A stretch of DNA of 64,000 nt from Oryzisolibacter propanilivorax (GTDB lineage: Bacteria > Pseudomonadota > Gammaproteobacteria > Burkholderiales > Burkholderiaceae_C): contig NZ_FNHP01000006.1 in NCBI RefSeq assembly GCF_900103645.1, forward strand, positions 1-64,000, read 5' to 3'. Made by a program: the position numbers and the translations under genes. Positions 22,751-32,558 of the stretch are shown here, piece by piece. The first letter of the stretch is position 1. Every line of letters begins with the position of its first letter. A model generated the notes under the pieces. That model searched no databases. It was not told where the DNA came from and saw only the letters and a program-made list of their open reading frames with translations.

Positions 22751-23725
22751 ATGCATGCCTGGCAATGCCGCGAGACCACCGGAGCCAAGGGCCTGGCTTG
22801 GACCGAGCTGCCGGCACCGGTGCCCGGACCTGGCGAGGTACTGGTCGCCATCCGGGCCGCCAGCCTGAATTTCCCCGATGTTCTGATGACCGAAGGCAGG
22901 TACCAGGTCCAGCCTCCCCTGCCCTTCGTGCCGGGCTCGGAATGGGCCGGCGAGGTGCAGGCCGTGGGCCCGGGCGTGACGCATCTGGCACCCGGCCAAA
23001 ACGTGGCCTGCCTGAGCGGCAGCGGCGGCTTTGCAACGCACGCCGTGGCTCCGGCCGCACGCTGCCTGCCGCTGCGCCCCGGCTTTGACCATGTGGACGC
23101 CGCCGCCTTCATCATGACCTACGCCACCGCCCACCATGCCTTGCTGGACCGGGGACAGCTGCGCGCCGGTGAAACACTGCTGGTGCTGGGGGCAGCGGGC
23201 GGGGTAGGCACCGCCGCCATCCAGATCGCCAAGGCCTGCGGGGCCCGCGTCATTGCCGCCGCATCCAGCGAGGAGAAATGCGCCCTGTGCCTGCGCACCG
23301 GCGCCGATGCGGTCATCGACTACAGCCAGCAGGACCTGCGCGAAACCGTGCGCTCGCTGTCCGACGCGCGCGGCCCGGACTTGGTCTTCGACCCGGTAGG
23401 CGGCCGTCTGGCCGAACCGGCCTTCCGCTCCATTGCCTGGCGCGGGCGCTACCTAGTGATCGGTTTCGCCGGCGGCGCCATTCCGGCGTTGCCGTTGAAC
23501 CTGCCCCTGCTCAAGGGTGCGTCCATCGTCGGCGTGTTCTGGGGTGAATACGCCCGGCGCGAGCCACAGGCCAATGCCGCCATGCTGCAGCAGTTGACCG
23601 ACTGGCATGCAGACGGCCGCATCCGCCCGGTGATCGACCGCACCATGCCCATGTCGCAGCTGCCTGCCGCTATCGAACGCATGACCTCGCGTGCCGTGCT
23701 GGGCAAGCTGGTGCTGGTGAACTGA
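22751..23725 (+). CDS. NADPH:quinone oxidoreductase family protein
   Basis: This is a zinc-free medium-chain dehydrogenase/reductase of the quinone oxidoreductase type, 324 residues. The N-terminal GroES-like domain has ASLNFPDVLMTEGRY and FVPGSEWAGEV. The nucleotide-binding fold has LGAAGGVGTAAIQIAK. No structural zinc cysteine cluster is seen. The start at 22751 is supported by AGGAGA nine bases upstream. The physiological substrate cannot be deduced. Confidence 0.88.
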   Translation: MHAWQCRETTGAKGLAWTELPAPVPGPGEVLVAIRAASLNFPDVLMTEGRYQVQPPLPFVPGSEWAGEVQAVGPGVTHLAPGQNVACLSGSGGFATHAVAPAARCLPLRPGFDHVDAAAFIMTYATAHHALLDRGQLRAGETLLVLGAAGGVGTAAIQIAKACGARVIAAASSEEKCALCLRTGADAVIDYSQQDLRETVRSLSDARGPDLVFDPVGGRLAEPAFRSIAWRGRYLVIGFAGGAIPALPLNLPLLKGASIVGVFWGEYARREPQANAAMLQQLTDWHADGRIRPVIDRTMPMSQLPAAIERMTSRAVLGKLVLVN

Positions 23726-23731
23726 CACAGC

Positions 23732-23757
23732 GCATGGCGTGCACCCACACGCCATGC
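23732..23757. terminator. Stem-loop after the quinone oxidoreductase gene
   Basis: A perfect 10-bp inverted repeat (GCATGGCGTG and CACGCCATGC) with a six-base loop begins seven bases after the stop codon. It is well placed for a transcription terminator, but no T run follows (AGCCCG), so it may act by pausing or as a 3'-end stabiliser. Confidence 0.5.
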
Positions 23758-23815
23758 AGCCCGCAGGCCAGCCTCTCTGTCACACTGCGGTTTTTGTTGC
23801 AAACGCTTGCAGTCC

Positions 23816-25354
23816 ATGACGATGGCCGCCCTGTCCAGATCCCCGTCCGAAATTGCGCGTGAGACCTTGAAACAGCTGGCGCTGCGCCGTCTCAGCCCGA
23901 CCCCGGACCACTATCTGGCGCTGTATGACGAGATTGCCGGGGTACCGAGCACGCCGGCATTTCCCAGTACCCCCCTGCGCGCCATCCTGCGCGTGTTGCC
24001 GGCGCAGACACCAGCGCAGAAACGCCTGCTGACGGCGTTGGACAAGGCCGTCGAGGAGCAGAGTTGGGCGCAGATGCAGAGCACGCTGGTCGGCTACGCC
24101 AACCTTGGCTTGGCGCCGGTGGTCACGGCCGACCAGGAACTGGCGCAGGCGGCGCCTACGCGGCTGCCTGAACGGCTGGCGGAAAACCTGGCCCGGCTGG
24201 TGGACAACACCCTGCCGGCGCTGGGCGAGGACGACGCCCGGCTGCATGAAATGGCACAGCAGCTGTGCGAATTGCTGCGCACGCACGACCCGCTGCCCGC
24301 TGACGTCGAGCGCCTGCTGGCCGACTTCAGCCACCGCGTGTCGTTCACCGCGCAGGACCAGGCAGCCATTCGCAGCACTCTGCTGGCGCTGCTGCGGCTG
24401 GTGTTCGAGAACATCGCGGCGCTATGCATCGATGATGCCTGGCTGTACGGCCAGGCACAGTCGCTGCTGGAAGCCTCCCAGCCGCCGCTGCAATTGCGCC
24501 GGCTCGACGGCGTGGCGCAGCGCCTGAAGGACGTGATCCACAAGCAAACCGAGGCGCGCGAACACACGGTGCGCGCGCAGGCGCAGATGCGCGAGCTGCT
24601 GGCCAGCTTCATCGAGCGCCTGGCGCGCATGGACGAGTCCAGCAGCAGCTACCACCAGCAGCTGGAGCAGTGCGCCGAGCGCATCAGCCAGGCACAGCGC
24701 CTGGAGGACATCGCGCCACTGCTGGAAGAAGTCATCGGCGCCACGCGCGCCATGGCCTTGAGCACCCGGGTGGCCCTGGGCGAGTTGCAGGACCTGCGCA
24801 GTCACGCCGACGCGCGCCACGCGGAGATCGACCAGCTGCGCCAGGAGCTGGACCGCGCCAGCAACCTGGCGCGCCACGACCCGCTGACCGGATCGCTCAA
24901 CCGCAAGGGCTTCGACGAGGCGCTGGAGCGCGAGGTGGCGCGCGCACTGCGTCAGGACCGTCCGCTGTGCGTGGCGCTTTTGGACCTGGATGACTTCAAG
25001 GCCATCAACGACCGCCTGGGCCACGCGGTGGGCGACCAGGCGCTGGTGCACTTGGCGCAGGTGGCGCGCGACGCCCTGCGCCCGCACGACCAGCTGGCGC
25101 GCTACGGCGGCGAGGAGTTCGTCATCCTGCTGCCCGACACGGAGCTCGACGAAGCAGCGCAGATCATGCGCCGGCTGCAGCGCGCACTGACCACGCGCTT
25201 TTTCCTGCAGCAGGGCGAGCGCGTGCTGATCACCTTCAGCGCCGGCGTGGCCCAGGTGCGCGGCGACGCCGATGTCAGCGATGCCGTGCGCCGTGCCGAC
25301 CAGGGCATGTACCTGGCCAAGCGCAGCGGCAAGAACCGTGTCGTCGCTGCCTGA
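23816..25354 (+). CDS. Diguanylate cyclase (GGDEF)
   Basis: This predicted diguanylate cyclase makes c-di-GMP from two GTP. From the ATG at 23816 it is 512 residues; a TTG at 23807 and an ATG at 23822 are alternatives. The N-terminal part (about 340 residues) is helical, soluble and without an obvious membrane segment, and may be sensory. The C-terminal domain has the active-site motif YGGEEF. RPHD lies five residues before it and matches the inhibitory I-site RxxD, so product inhibition is likely. LDDFKAINDRLGH is the metal and substrate region. Confidence 0.9.
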   Translation: MTMAALSRSPSEIARETLKQLALRRLSPTPDHYLALYDEIAGVPSTPAFPSTPLRAILRVLPAQTPAQKRLLTALDKAVEEQSWAQMQSTLVGYANLGLAPVVTADQELAQAAPTRLPERLAENLARLVDNTLPALGEDDARLHEMAQQLCELLRTHDPLPADVERLLADFSHRVSFTAQDQAAIRSTLLALLRLVFENIAALCIDDAWLYGQAQSLLEASQPPLQLRRLDGVAQRLKDVIHKQTEAREHTVRAQAQMRELLASFIERLARMDESSSSYHQQLEQCAERISQAQRLEDIAPLLEEVIGATRAMALSTRVALGELQDLRSHADARHAEIDQLRQELDRASNLARHDPLTGSLNRKGFDEALEREVARALRQDRPLCVALLDLDDFKAINDRLGHAVGDQALVHLAQVARDALRPHDQLARYGGEEFVILLPDTELDEAAQIMRRLQRALTTRFFLQQGERVLITFSAGVAQVRGDADVSDAVRRADQGMYLAKRSGKNRVVAA

Positions 25355-25369
25355 AAAGCCGCTGCCGCC

Positions 25370-26944
25370 ATGCTGGACCGCCGCCGCCTGCTGACCCGCG
25401 CCGCCTGGGCGGCACTGCCCGTGCAGCTGCCGCGCTGGGCCTGGTCGGCCCCCCGGCTGCGGCATGACCCTTTCGGCCTGGGCGTCGCCAGCGGCGAGCC
25501 GCAGCCCGACGGCGTGGTGCTTTGGACGCGCCTGCTGCCCCCTCCCGAGGTCGCCGCAGCCGATGCGCAAAACCCGCTCGCCTGGGCCGGCCCGGTCACC
25601 GTGCGCTGGGAAGTGGCCGAGGACGCGCAGTTTCGCCGCATCGCCCAGCACGGCACCGCCACCGCCCTGCCCGAGCTGGCGCACAGCGTGCACGTGGAGG
25701 TGCACGGCCTGGCGCCCGGGCGCTGGTACCACTACCGCTTCGTGCTGGGCGACGCGGTCAGCCCGCCGGCGCGCACCCGCACCGCACCGGCGCCGCACGA
25801 GCGCGTGCAGCGCCTGCGGGTGGTGCATGCCTCATGCCAGCGCTGGGAGCACGGCTACTACGCTGCCTGGCGCCATGCCTGTGCCGACGAGCCCGACCTG
25901 GTGCTGTTCCTGGGCGACTACGTATACGAGTACGCCACCCCGCCCGACACCGCCGGCCTGGCCCGCACCCACGCGCTGCCCCTGGCGCGCAGCCTGCACG
26001 ACTGGCGTGCGCGCTACGCCTTGCACAAGGGCGACCCCGACCTACAGGCCGCCCACGCTTGCGCGCCGTGGTTGGTGACCTGGGACGACCACGAGGTGCA
26101 GAACGACTATGCCGCCGGCACTGGACGCAATGCGCCGGAGGATTTCCTCCCGCTGCGCAGCGCTGCCTGGCAGGCGTTCTACGAGCACATGCCGCTGCGC
26201 GCCTCGGCGCTGGCCGCCGGCGGCGGCTTTCACCAGCTGCAGCTGTACCGGCGCATGGCCTGGGGCCGCCTGGCGCGGCTGTACCTGCTGGACACGCGCC
26301 AGTGGCGCGACGTGCAGGCCTGCCGCCGCCCGGGTGCCGGCGCCGGTGCGGTGCGCCCCGGCCAGTGCCCCGAGCTGCTGCAAGACGGCCGCACGCTGCT
26401 GGGCTGGGAGCAGGAAGACTGGCTGACGCGCGGCTTGGCCGCCGACGCCCGGGACCGCGACACGCGCTGGAGCGTCATCGCCCAGCAGACGCTGTTCTCG
26501 CCCCGGCACTACCCGTCCGGCGTGCAGTCCAGTGACAGCTGGGACGGCTACCCGGCCGCGCGCCAGCGCCTGCTGCAGGCTCTGCAGCACCAGCCCCCGC
26601 GCAACACTGTGCTGCTGGGCGGCGACATCCACCAGAACTACGTGTGCGCCGTGCCGGGCGCCGATCCGCACTACCCTGCGGTCGTGGCCAGCGAGTTCTG
26701 CGGCACCTCGATCAGCTCGCGCAGCGGCACCACACAGGAGCGGCTGGACGCCATCCGCCGACACAACCCGCACGTGCTGCTGGCGCGCTGCGACGAACGC
26801 GGCTATGGCCTGAGCGACATCACCCCACGCAGCTGGACCACCACCCTGCGCGCCGTGCGCGACCCGCTGCGCGCCGACAGCGCGGCGTACGACTTGGCGC
26901 GCTTCGTCGTCGAGGACGGCCGCCCAGGGCCGCAGCCAGCCTGA
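25370..26944 (+). CDS. PhoD-like alkaline phosphatase/phosphodiesterase
   Basis: This is a PhoD-family metallophosphoesterase, probably exported. The N-terminus MLDRRRLLTRAAWAALP fits a short Tat-type signal with adjacent arginines. Family motifs are GVASGEPQPDGVVLWTRL, FLGDYVYEY, TWDDHEVQNDYA and LLGGDIHQNYV, which supply the Fe/Ca ligands. The 524-residue length is normal. It starts 15 bases after the diguanylate cyclase gene, so cotranscription is likely. A role in phosphate scavenging is inferred from the family. Confidence 0.87.
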   Translation: MLDRRRLLTRAAWAALPVQLPRWAWSAPRLRHDPFGLGVASGEPQPDGVVLWTRLLPPPEVAAADAQNPLAWAGPVTVRWEVAEDAQFRRIAQHGTATALPELAHSVHVEVHGLAPGRWYHYRFVLGDAVSPPARTRTAPAPHERVQRLRVVHASCQRWEHGYYAAWRHACADEPDLVLFLGDYVYEYATPPDTAGLARTHALPLARSLHDWRARYALHKGDPDLQAAHACAPWLVTWDDHEVQNDYAAGTGRNAPEDFLPLRSAAWQAFYEHMPLRASALAAGGGFHQLQLYRRMAWGRLARLYLLDTRQWRDVQACRRPGAGAGAVRPGQCPELLQDGRTLLGWEQEDWLTRGLAADARDRDTRWSVIAQQTLFSPRHYPSGVQSSDSWDGYPAARQRLLQALQHQPPRNTVLLGGDIHQNYVCAVPGADPHYPAVVASEFCGTSISSRSGTTQERLDAIRRHNPHVLLARCDERGYGLSDITPRSWTTTLRAVRDPLRADSAAYDLARFVVEDGRPGPQPA

Positions 26945-27007
26945 GCGCCGTCCAGCCGGCGCACGATGCCTGACCGATGCCTGACAATTCCCGGTTGTGT
27001 TTTACCC

Positions 27008-27042
27008 GCCGGCCTGCGCCCGACCGACTGGCGCAGGCCGGC
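27008..27042. other. Perfect stem-loop upstream of mutS
   Basis: GCCGGCCTGCGCC (27008-27020) and GGCGCAGGCCGGC (27030-27042) form a perfect 13-bp stem with a nine-base loop. It lies 23 bases before the mutS start and 63 bases after the phosphatase stop. No T run follows. It could terminate upstream transcription or lie in the mutS leader, where no clear Shine-Dalgarno sequence is visible. Confidence 0.6.
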
Positions 27043-27065
27043 GCGCCACCCGATTGCCCTGCCCG

Positions 27066-29687
27066 ATGGATACGCCCGACCTCAGCGCCCACACCCCCAT
27101 GATGCAGCAGTACCTGGCCCTGAAGGCCGGGTTCCCGGACACCCTGCTGCTGTACCGCATGGGCGACTTCTACGAGCTGTTCTACGCCGACGCCGAGCGC
27201 GCTGCCGGACTGCTGGAGCTCACCCTGACCCAGCGCGGCCAGTCGGCCGGGCAGCCGGTGGTCATGGCCGGCATCCCATTCCATGCGCTGGAGCAGTATC
27301 TGACGCGGCTGATCCGCCAAGGCGAATCGGTGGCGATCGCCGAGCAGGTGGGCGAGGTCGGCGCCGGCAAGGGGCCCGTGGAGCGCAAGGTGGTGCGCGT
27401 CGTCACCCCCGGCACGCTGACCGACAGCGAACTGCTGCCCGACAAGCGTGAGGCCATCCTGCTGGCGCTGCACCAGGGCGCGCGCGGGCGCTGCGGCCTC
27501 GCGTGGATGAGCGTCACCCATGGCCTGGTGCACCTGGGCGAATGTGCGCCGGACGAACTCGGCGGCTGGCTGGCGCGCATCGGGCCGAACGAGCTGGTGC
27601 ATGCCAGCGACACCGGCGCACCCCTGCAGGCCACGCTGGCCGCGCTGCGCCAGGGCGGCCAGCTGGCCTGCCCGGCCGTGGCGCGCCCACCCTGGCAGTT
27701 CGACGCCGGCCTGGGCGGGCGCAAGCTGCTCGACCAGCTGGGCGCCGCCAGCCTGCAGGCCTGGGGCGCCGAGGACCTGGCGCAGGCGCATGCCGCGGCC
27801 GCCGCCCTGCTGCACTACGCCGAGCACACCCAGGGCAGCGCCCTGACGCATATCCACGGCGTGCAGGTGCAGCGCGAGGACGCACTGCTGCAGCTGCCGG
27901 CCGCCACCCGGCGCAACCTGGAGCTGGTGCGCACCCTGCGCGGCGAGGACTCACCGACGCTGCTGTCGCTGCTGGACACCTGCATGACCGGCATGGGCAG
28001 CCGGCTGCTCCGGTCCTGGCTGCTGGAGCCGCACCGCGACCGCACCGAGGCGCGCCGCCGCCTGGCCGCCACCACCGCACTGCGCGAGGCCCCGGGCCCG
28101 GGCGGCTGGCGCGCGCTGCGCGAGCAACTGCGCGGCGCGGCCGATGTGCAGCGCATCACCGCGCGCATCGCACTGCGCCAGGTGCGTCCGCGCGAACTCG
28201 TGGGATTGGTGCAGACGCTACGAAAATCAGAGCTACTGACCCATGCAACACAAGGGCCAGAGCCTTATTTGGCTCAAATTTCGCAAGATCTGCAACCGCC
28301 GGCAGACTGCCTGGCGCTGCTGCAGGCCGCCATCGTCCCCGAGCCCCCGGCGCTGCTGCAGGCCGGCGGCGTGATCGCCCCCGGCTTCGACGCCGAGCTG
28401 GACGAGTTGCGCGGCATCCGCGACCACTGCGACGACTTTCTGCTGCAGCTGGAGGCGCGCGAGCGCGAGCGCACCGGCATCGCCAACCTGCGCGTGCAGT
28501 ACAACCGCGTGCACGGCTTCTACATCGAGGTCACCAGCAGCCACGCCGACAAGGTGCCGCCCGAATGGCGCCGGCGCCAGACGCTGAAGAACGCCGAGCG
28601 CTTCATCACGCCCGAGTTGAAGGCCTTCGAGGACAAGGCCCTGTCGGCGCAGGAGCGCGCCCTGGCGCGCGAGAAGTGGCTGTACGAGCAGGTGCTGGAG
28701 CGGCTGCAGCCGCATGTGGCGCCACTGGCCCGGCTGGGCCAGGCGCTGGCCACGCTGGACGTGCTGTGCACGCTGGCCGAACGCTCCCTGAGCCTGGACT
28801 GGTGCGCGCCGCAGTTCGTCGAGCACCCGTGCATCGAGATCGAGGCCGGCCGCCACCCGGTGGTGCAGGCGCGCCTGGCCGAGGCGTCCAGCGGTGCGTT
28901 CATCCCGAACCACACGCGGCTGAACGCCAATACGCGCATGCAGATCATCACCGGCCCGAACATGGGCGGCAAATCGACCTACATGCGCCAGGTGGCGCTG
29001 ATCGTGCTGCTGGCGGCCATCGGCAGCCACGTGCCCGCCGCCAGCTGCCGGCTGGGGCCGATCGACGCCATTCACACCCGCATCGGCGCCGCCGACGACC
29101 TGGCCAACGCCCAGTCCACCTTCATGCTGGAGATGACCGAGGCGGCGCAGATCCTGCACGGCGCCACCGCCCAGTCGCTGGTGCTGATGGACGAGATCGG
29201 GCGCGGCACCAGCACCTTCGACGGCCTGGCGCTGGCCAGCGGCATCGCCACCCACCTGCACGACAAGACGCGCGCCTTCACCCTGTTCGCCACGCACTAC
29301 TTCGAGCTGACCGAACTGGCCACGCGCCACGCGCAGGCGGTGAACGTGCACGTCGGCGCGGCCGAGTCGGGCAGCGACATCGTCTTTCTGCACGAGATCC
29401 AGCCCGGCCCGGCCAGCCGCAGCCACGGCGTGCAGGTGGCACGCCTGGCGGGCGTGCCGGCCGGCGTGCTGCAGCACGCGCGGCATGTGCTGCAGGCACT
29501 GGAAGAGCGCGCGCGCCAGGGCGAGCTGCAGGTGGACCTGTTCGCCCCGCCGCCGGCGCCCGAGCCGGCGCCGCCCAGCGCACTGCAGGCGCTGCTGGCG
29601 CAGCTCGACCCGGACCAGCTCAGCCCGCGCGAGGCGCTGCAGGCGCTGTACCAGTTGAAAACCCTGGCGGAGCAGCTGCATGCCTGA
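27066..29687 (+). CDS. mutS: DNA mismatch repair protein MutS
   Basis: MutS recognises mismatches and starts methyl-directed repair. From 27066 ([20 protein letters not shown]) it is 873 residues. The mismatch-wedging Phe-x-Glu is in RMGDFYELF. Walker A is [13 protein letters not shown] and Walker B is [12 protein letters not shown]. The lever and clamp region includes [15 protein letters not shown]. Around residues 385-405 the coding DNA is unusually A/T-rich and matches the dispersed repeat, giving the segment [20 protein letters not shown]. The frame is intact, so the protein is probably functional. Confidence 0.97.
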   Translation: MDTPDLSAHTPMMQQYLALKAGFPDTLLLYRMGDFYELFYADAERAAGLLELTLTQRGQSAGQPVVMAGIPFHALEQYLTRLIRQGESVAIAEQVGEVGAGKGPVERKVVRVVTPGTLTDSELLPDKREAILLALHQGARGRCGLAWMSVTHGLVHLGECAPDELGGWLARIGPNELVHASDTGAPLQATLAALRQGGQLACPAVARPPWQFDAGLGGRKLLDQLGAASLQAWGAEDLAQAHAAAAALLHYAEHTQGSALTHIHGVQVQREDALLQLPAATRRNLELVRTLRGEDSPTLLSLLDTCMTGMGSRLLRSWLLEPHRDRTEARRRLAATTALREAPGPGGWRALREQLRGAADVQRITARIALRQVRPRELVGLVQTLRKSELLTHATQGPEPYLAQISQDLQPPADCLALLQAAIVPEPPALLQAGGVIAPGFDAELDELRGIRDHCDDFLLQLEARERERTGIANLRVQYNRVHGFYIEVTSSHADKVPPEWRRRQTLKNAERFITPELKAFEDKALSAQERALAREKWLYEQVLERLQPHVAPLARLGQALATLDVLCTLAERSLSLDWCAPQFVEHPCIEIEAGRHPVVQARLAEASSGAFIPNHTRLNANTRMQIITGPNMGGKSTYMRQVALIVLLAAIGSHVPAASCRLGPIDAIHTRIGAADDLANAQSTFMLEMTEAAQILHGATAQSLVLMDEIGRGTSTFDGLALASGIATHLHDKTRAFTLFATHYFELTELATRHAQAVNVHVGAAESGSDIVFLHEIQPGPASRSHGVQVARLAGVPAGVLQHARHVLQALEERARQGELQVDLFAPPPAPEPAPPSALQALLAQLDPDQLSPREALQALYQLKTLAEQLHA
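28218..28280 (+). repeat. Dispersed 60-bp repeat, copy 2 (in frame within mutS)
   Basis: CTACGAAAATCA, AGCTACTG, ACACAAGGGCC and TTATTTGGCTCAAA align in order and spacing with the intergenic copy at 59487. The segment is A/T-rich compared with the surrounding gene. It is in the sense orientation and keeps the mutS reading frame. Confidence 0.7.
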
Positions 29688-31266
29688 GGCCTGGTTGCCG
29701 GCCGGCGCACGTGCCTCCGCCGGCCCAAAGGATGCAGGCGCCCTGCCCTGGCGCAGCGTACTCACGGTGGCTGCGCTGTACGCGCTGGCCTGGACGCTGC
29801 TGCCACCGCTGCTGGAATCGAGCTTCCCGCTGGATGTGGTGGAAAGCCTGACCTGGGGCCGCGAGTGGCAGTGGGGCAATTACAAGCACCCGCCGCTGTC
29901 GCCCTGGGTGCTGCACGTCTTCTACCGCGCCTTCGGCGACGTCGGGCCGTTCCTGCTCAGCCAGGTCTGCATCGGCGCAACACTGGTACTGGTGTGGCTG
30001 ACGGGCCGCCGGCTGATGGATGCGCCGCGCGCCTTCCTGGGCACGCTGCTGGCCATGGGCGTGGCCTTCTATACCCGGCCGGCACTGGAGTTCAACCACA
30101 ACATCGCGCAGATGCCGCTGTGGGCGGGGCTGGCCTGGGCGCTTCTGGCGGCGCTGCAGCAGGGGCAGCTGCGTCACTGGGCCGCCCTGGGGCTGCTGGC
30201 AGGGCTGGGAATGCTGACCAAGTATTCCGCCGGCATCCTGCTGGCCTGCCTGGGCCTCTATGTGCTGCTGGCACCCCACGCGCGGCGCCAGCTGGCCCGG
30301 CCCGGGCCATGGCTGGCCCTGGCGCTGATGCTGCTGGTGCTGGCGCCGCACCTGCTGTGGCTGCACGCCAGCGGCTGGCTGCCGATGGTGTATGCCAGCG
30401 AGCGCTCGGCCGCCGTCAGCGCGCATCCGCGCCTGGGGGCGCTGGGCTTTCTGGCCACGCAGGCGCTGAACCACCTGCCCTTGGTGCTAATCGCGCTGTT
30501 CGCTGCGTTGCGCGCGCGCCCGCATCTGGTGCTGCCCGCCGGCCATGACACGCCACGCTGGCGGCTGCACACGGCATGGCCAGGCTACCTGCTGACCATC
30601 GCCTTGGCGCCGGGTTTGCTGGTGACGTTGCTCGGGCTGGTGCTGGGCCTGCGCATCCGCGACATGTGGGGCGTGCCGATGTGGGCTTTCAGCGGCCTGC
30701 TGCTGACAGCTTGGCTGCCGCAACGCTGGCTCCAGCCCATGGCCCGGCCGCTGCGGCATGCATTGCTGGTCTGGCTGGTACTGGCGACACTGGCCTCCCT
30801 GGTCTGGCTGGGCTGGGGCGCGCAGTGGCGCCAGCGGCCGTCGCGCACCGACTGGCCGCAGGCAGCGCTGGCGCAGCAGGTCCAGGCCAGCTGGAGCGCA
30901 CTGTCGCACTGCCCGCTGCGGGTGGTGGCGGGCGACTACTGGGTGGCCGGGCTGGCGGCGGTGCCCACGCCGGCGCGGGCCTCGGTGCTGATATCCGGCG
31001 ACCCGCGCTACTCACCGTGGGTGACACGCGAGCGGCTGGTGCGCGAGGGGGCGCTGTGGCTGCACACCGCCGGCCAGGTCACGCCGCCGGCGCCGCTGGA
31101 CGGCATCCACACCAGCGCCGGCATGCAGACCCACGAAGGCCGCTGGGCGCTGCCCTGGCCCTACGCGCCACAAGGCGCCCCATGGGTGCTGGAGTGGCGC
31201 GCCTACGTGCCCGCCGCCTGTGCAAAAGCTCCCACGGCAGATGGAACCGCGGCGGGCGGCCGATAG
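29680..31266 (+). CDS. ArnT-like glycosyltransferase (GT39/PMT family)
   Basis: This 528-residue polytopic inner-membrane protein resembles the ArnT/PMT (GT39) family, which transfers a sugar from undecaprenyl phosphate to lipid A or protein on the periplasmic side. The first periplasmic loop has [20 protein letters not shown], resembling the catalytic Asp/Glu loop. About ten hydrophobic helices follow, then a soluble C-terminal part. The start overlaps the mutS stop by eight bases. It converges on a GT2-GtrA-deacetylase operon that could supply its lipid-linked sugar. Confidence 0.82.
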   Translation: MPEAWLPAGARASAGPKDAGALPWRSVLTVAALYALAWTLLPPLLESSFPLDVVESLTWGREWQWGNYKHPPLSPWVLHVFYRAFGDVGPFLLSQVCIGATLVLVWLTGRRLMDAPRAFLGTLLAMGVAFYTRPALEFNHNIAQMPLWAGLAWALLAALQQGQLRHWAALGLLAGLGMLTKYSAGILLACLGLYVLLAPHARRQLARPGPWLALALMLLVLAPHLLWLHASGWLPMVYASERSAAVSAHPRLGALGFLATQALNHLPLVLIALFAALRARPHLVLPAGHDTPRWRLHTAWPGYLLTIALAPGLLVTLLGLVLGLRIRDMWGVPMWAFSGLLLTAWLPQRWLQPMARPLRHALLVWLVLATLASLVWLGWGAQWRQRPSRTDWPQAALAQQVQASWSALSHCPLRVVAGDYWVAGLAAVPTPARASVLISGDPRYSPWVTRERLVREGALWLHTAGQVTPPAPLDGIHTSAGMQTHEGRWALPWPYAPQGAPWVLEWRAYVPAACAKAPTADGTAAGGR

Positions 31267-31293
31267 CGGCCCGTGCATCGGCCCGGTTGGTAT

Positions 31294-32136
31294 TCAGGTG
31301 TCCAGTTGCAGTCGCGGCAGCGGGCCGCGCTGCACGCTGAGCCCAGCCTGCGCCAGATCCTGCGCGAAGGCGTCGGAGGTCAGGTAGCCGAACTCCACCG
31401 CCCGCTGCGCACCCAGCGCATCGCCCGGCACGGCGGCGCTGGCCGGGTGGCACATCAGCAGCCCACCCGGGCGCAGCTGCGCCAGCCAGCGCTGCATGTG
31501 CGCGCGGTAGGCGGCGGCATCCGGTGCGTCGAAGCCGTACACGCCGCCAAAACCGCGGTTGACCGGCACGCCGGCGGCGCGCAGCTGCCGCGAGGCGTTC
31601 CAGCCGCCCAGCAGGGCGATCACTGCCGCCTTCGGGTTGCGCCACAGCGTGCCCGCCGGCCGTGTGGAGCGCACCCAGGGCATTTCGCGTGGCGCATAGC
31701 GCGTGCGCAGCTCCTGCAGCAGCGCCTGGCGCACGCCGGGCAGCTGGTGCACGTGCTGGTGGCCGTCGATGAAGTCCGGCGGCGTGCCCAGAGCGCGCTC
31801 GAAGGCGTCCAGCTGCGTGCGCCAGGCGGCCTGCAGCTCAGGCCGCGGTAGCGCGTGCAGGTAGGCGGCGCGCAGTGTCTGTCCCAGCGAGCGCGCGGGC
31901 AGCGCGCCGCCGTGCCCTTCGGTCAGGTTGAAGTGCAGCCCCAGCATCAGCTGCGGTCGCAGCTCGGCCAGCGCCGGCGCGGCGCGGGGCCATAGCGGAG
32001 CAGTGGTCATGCAACTGGTGGCCGACAGCCGGCCGCTGTGCGCCAGCTGCTGCACGGCCGCGTCCACCAACGGATGCAAGGCATAGTCGTCGGCGCAGAC
32101 GATCAGACCCGCCGCAGGGGCGTCCTGCGCGCTCAC
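31294..32136 (-). CDS. YdjC/ChbG-family carbohydrate deacetylase
   Basis: This is a YdjC-fold, metal-dependent N-deacetylase, 280 residues. The metal-binding ADDYALHP motif is at the N-terminus, followed by LGLHFNLTEGH and FIDGHQHVHQLPGV, which carry the remaining His and Asp ligands. The GTG start at 32136 overlaps the stop of the GtrA gene as GTGA, indicating translational coupling. The same family includes Francisella NaxD, which deacetylates undecaprenyl-phosphate-GalNAc, so a lipid-linked hexosamine is the likely substrate here. The earlier open frame to 32445 is only a GtrA shadow. Confidence 0.84.
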   Translation of the reverse strand: MSAQDAPAAGLIVCADDYALHPLVDAAVQQLAHSGRLSATSCMTTAPLWPRAAPALAELRPQLMLGLHFNLTEGHGGALPARSLGQTLRAAYLHALPRPELQAAWRTQLDAFERALGTPPDFIDGHQHVHQLPGVRQALLQELRTRYAPREMPWVRSTRPAGTLWRNPKAAVIALLGGWNASRQLRAAGVPVNRGFGGVYGFDAPDAAAYRAHMQRWLAQLRPGGLLMCHPASAAVPGDALGAQRAVEFGYLTSDAFAQDLAQAGLSVQRGPLPRLQLDT

Positions 32137-32558
32137 GCGGCACGCGGGGCGCGGAACGCCCAGAACTTGGCCAGCACGAAGGTGCCCGCGGCCACCAGCA
32201 GGATCACCGCCAGCAGGCTGGCCAGGTAGTGCCAGGGCAGCCAGCGCAGCGCCAGCGCGTACAGCACCTCGTTGGCCGCGAACGACCCGCTGGCGACCAG
32301 GAAGTAGCGCGCCGCCGCAAGCCAGCCGCGCGCGCCGCTGCCGGCGAACGTCAGGCAGGCATGGCCGGCGTAGCTGACGAAGAACGAGGTGAAGAACGCC
32401 AGCACGTTGGCCACCAGCGGGGCCATGCCGGTCAGCGCCACCCACAGCGCCACGGTGACCAGGTGCGTGGCCGCCGCCGCGCCGCCCACCAGCACGAACT
32501 GCAGCCCCTGCGGCAGGCGGCGCAGGAGCTGCAGCGCGCGTATCAGCAGGCCGCTCAT
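32133..32558 (-). CDS. GtrA-family membrane protein
   Basis: This 141-residue protein has four predicted membrane helices (FVLVGGAAAATHLVTVALWV, VANVLAFFTSFFVSYAGH, ARYFLVASGSFAANEVLYAL, LASLLAVILLVAAGTFVLAKFW) and matches the GtrA family, proposed flippases for undecaprenyl-phosphate-linked sugars. The start at 32558 overlaps the stop of the GT2 gene as ATGA. It therefore sits between a GT2 and a deacetylase in one operon, as expected for moving the lipid-linked sugar across the membrane. Flippase activity is inferred. Confidence 0.88.
   Translation of the reverse strand: MSGLLIRALQLLRRLPQGLQFVLVGGAAAATHLVTVALWVALTGMAPLVANVLAFFTSFFVSYAGHACLTFAGSGARGWLAAARYFLVASGSFAANEVLYALALRWLPWHYLASLLAVILLVAAGTFVLAKFWAFRAPRAA

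Noticed and set aside
31294-32445. A single 383-codon gene covering both deacetylase and GtrA regions
   Set aside because: The first 103 codons read GtrA sequence in the wrong frame; the GTG at 32136 overlapping the GtrA stop explains the true start.
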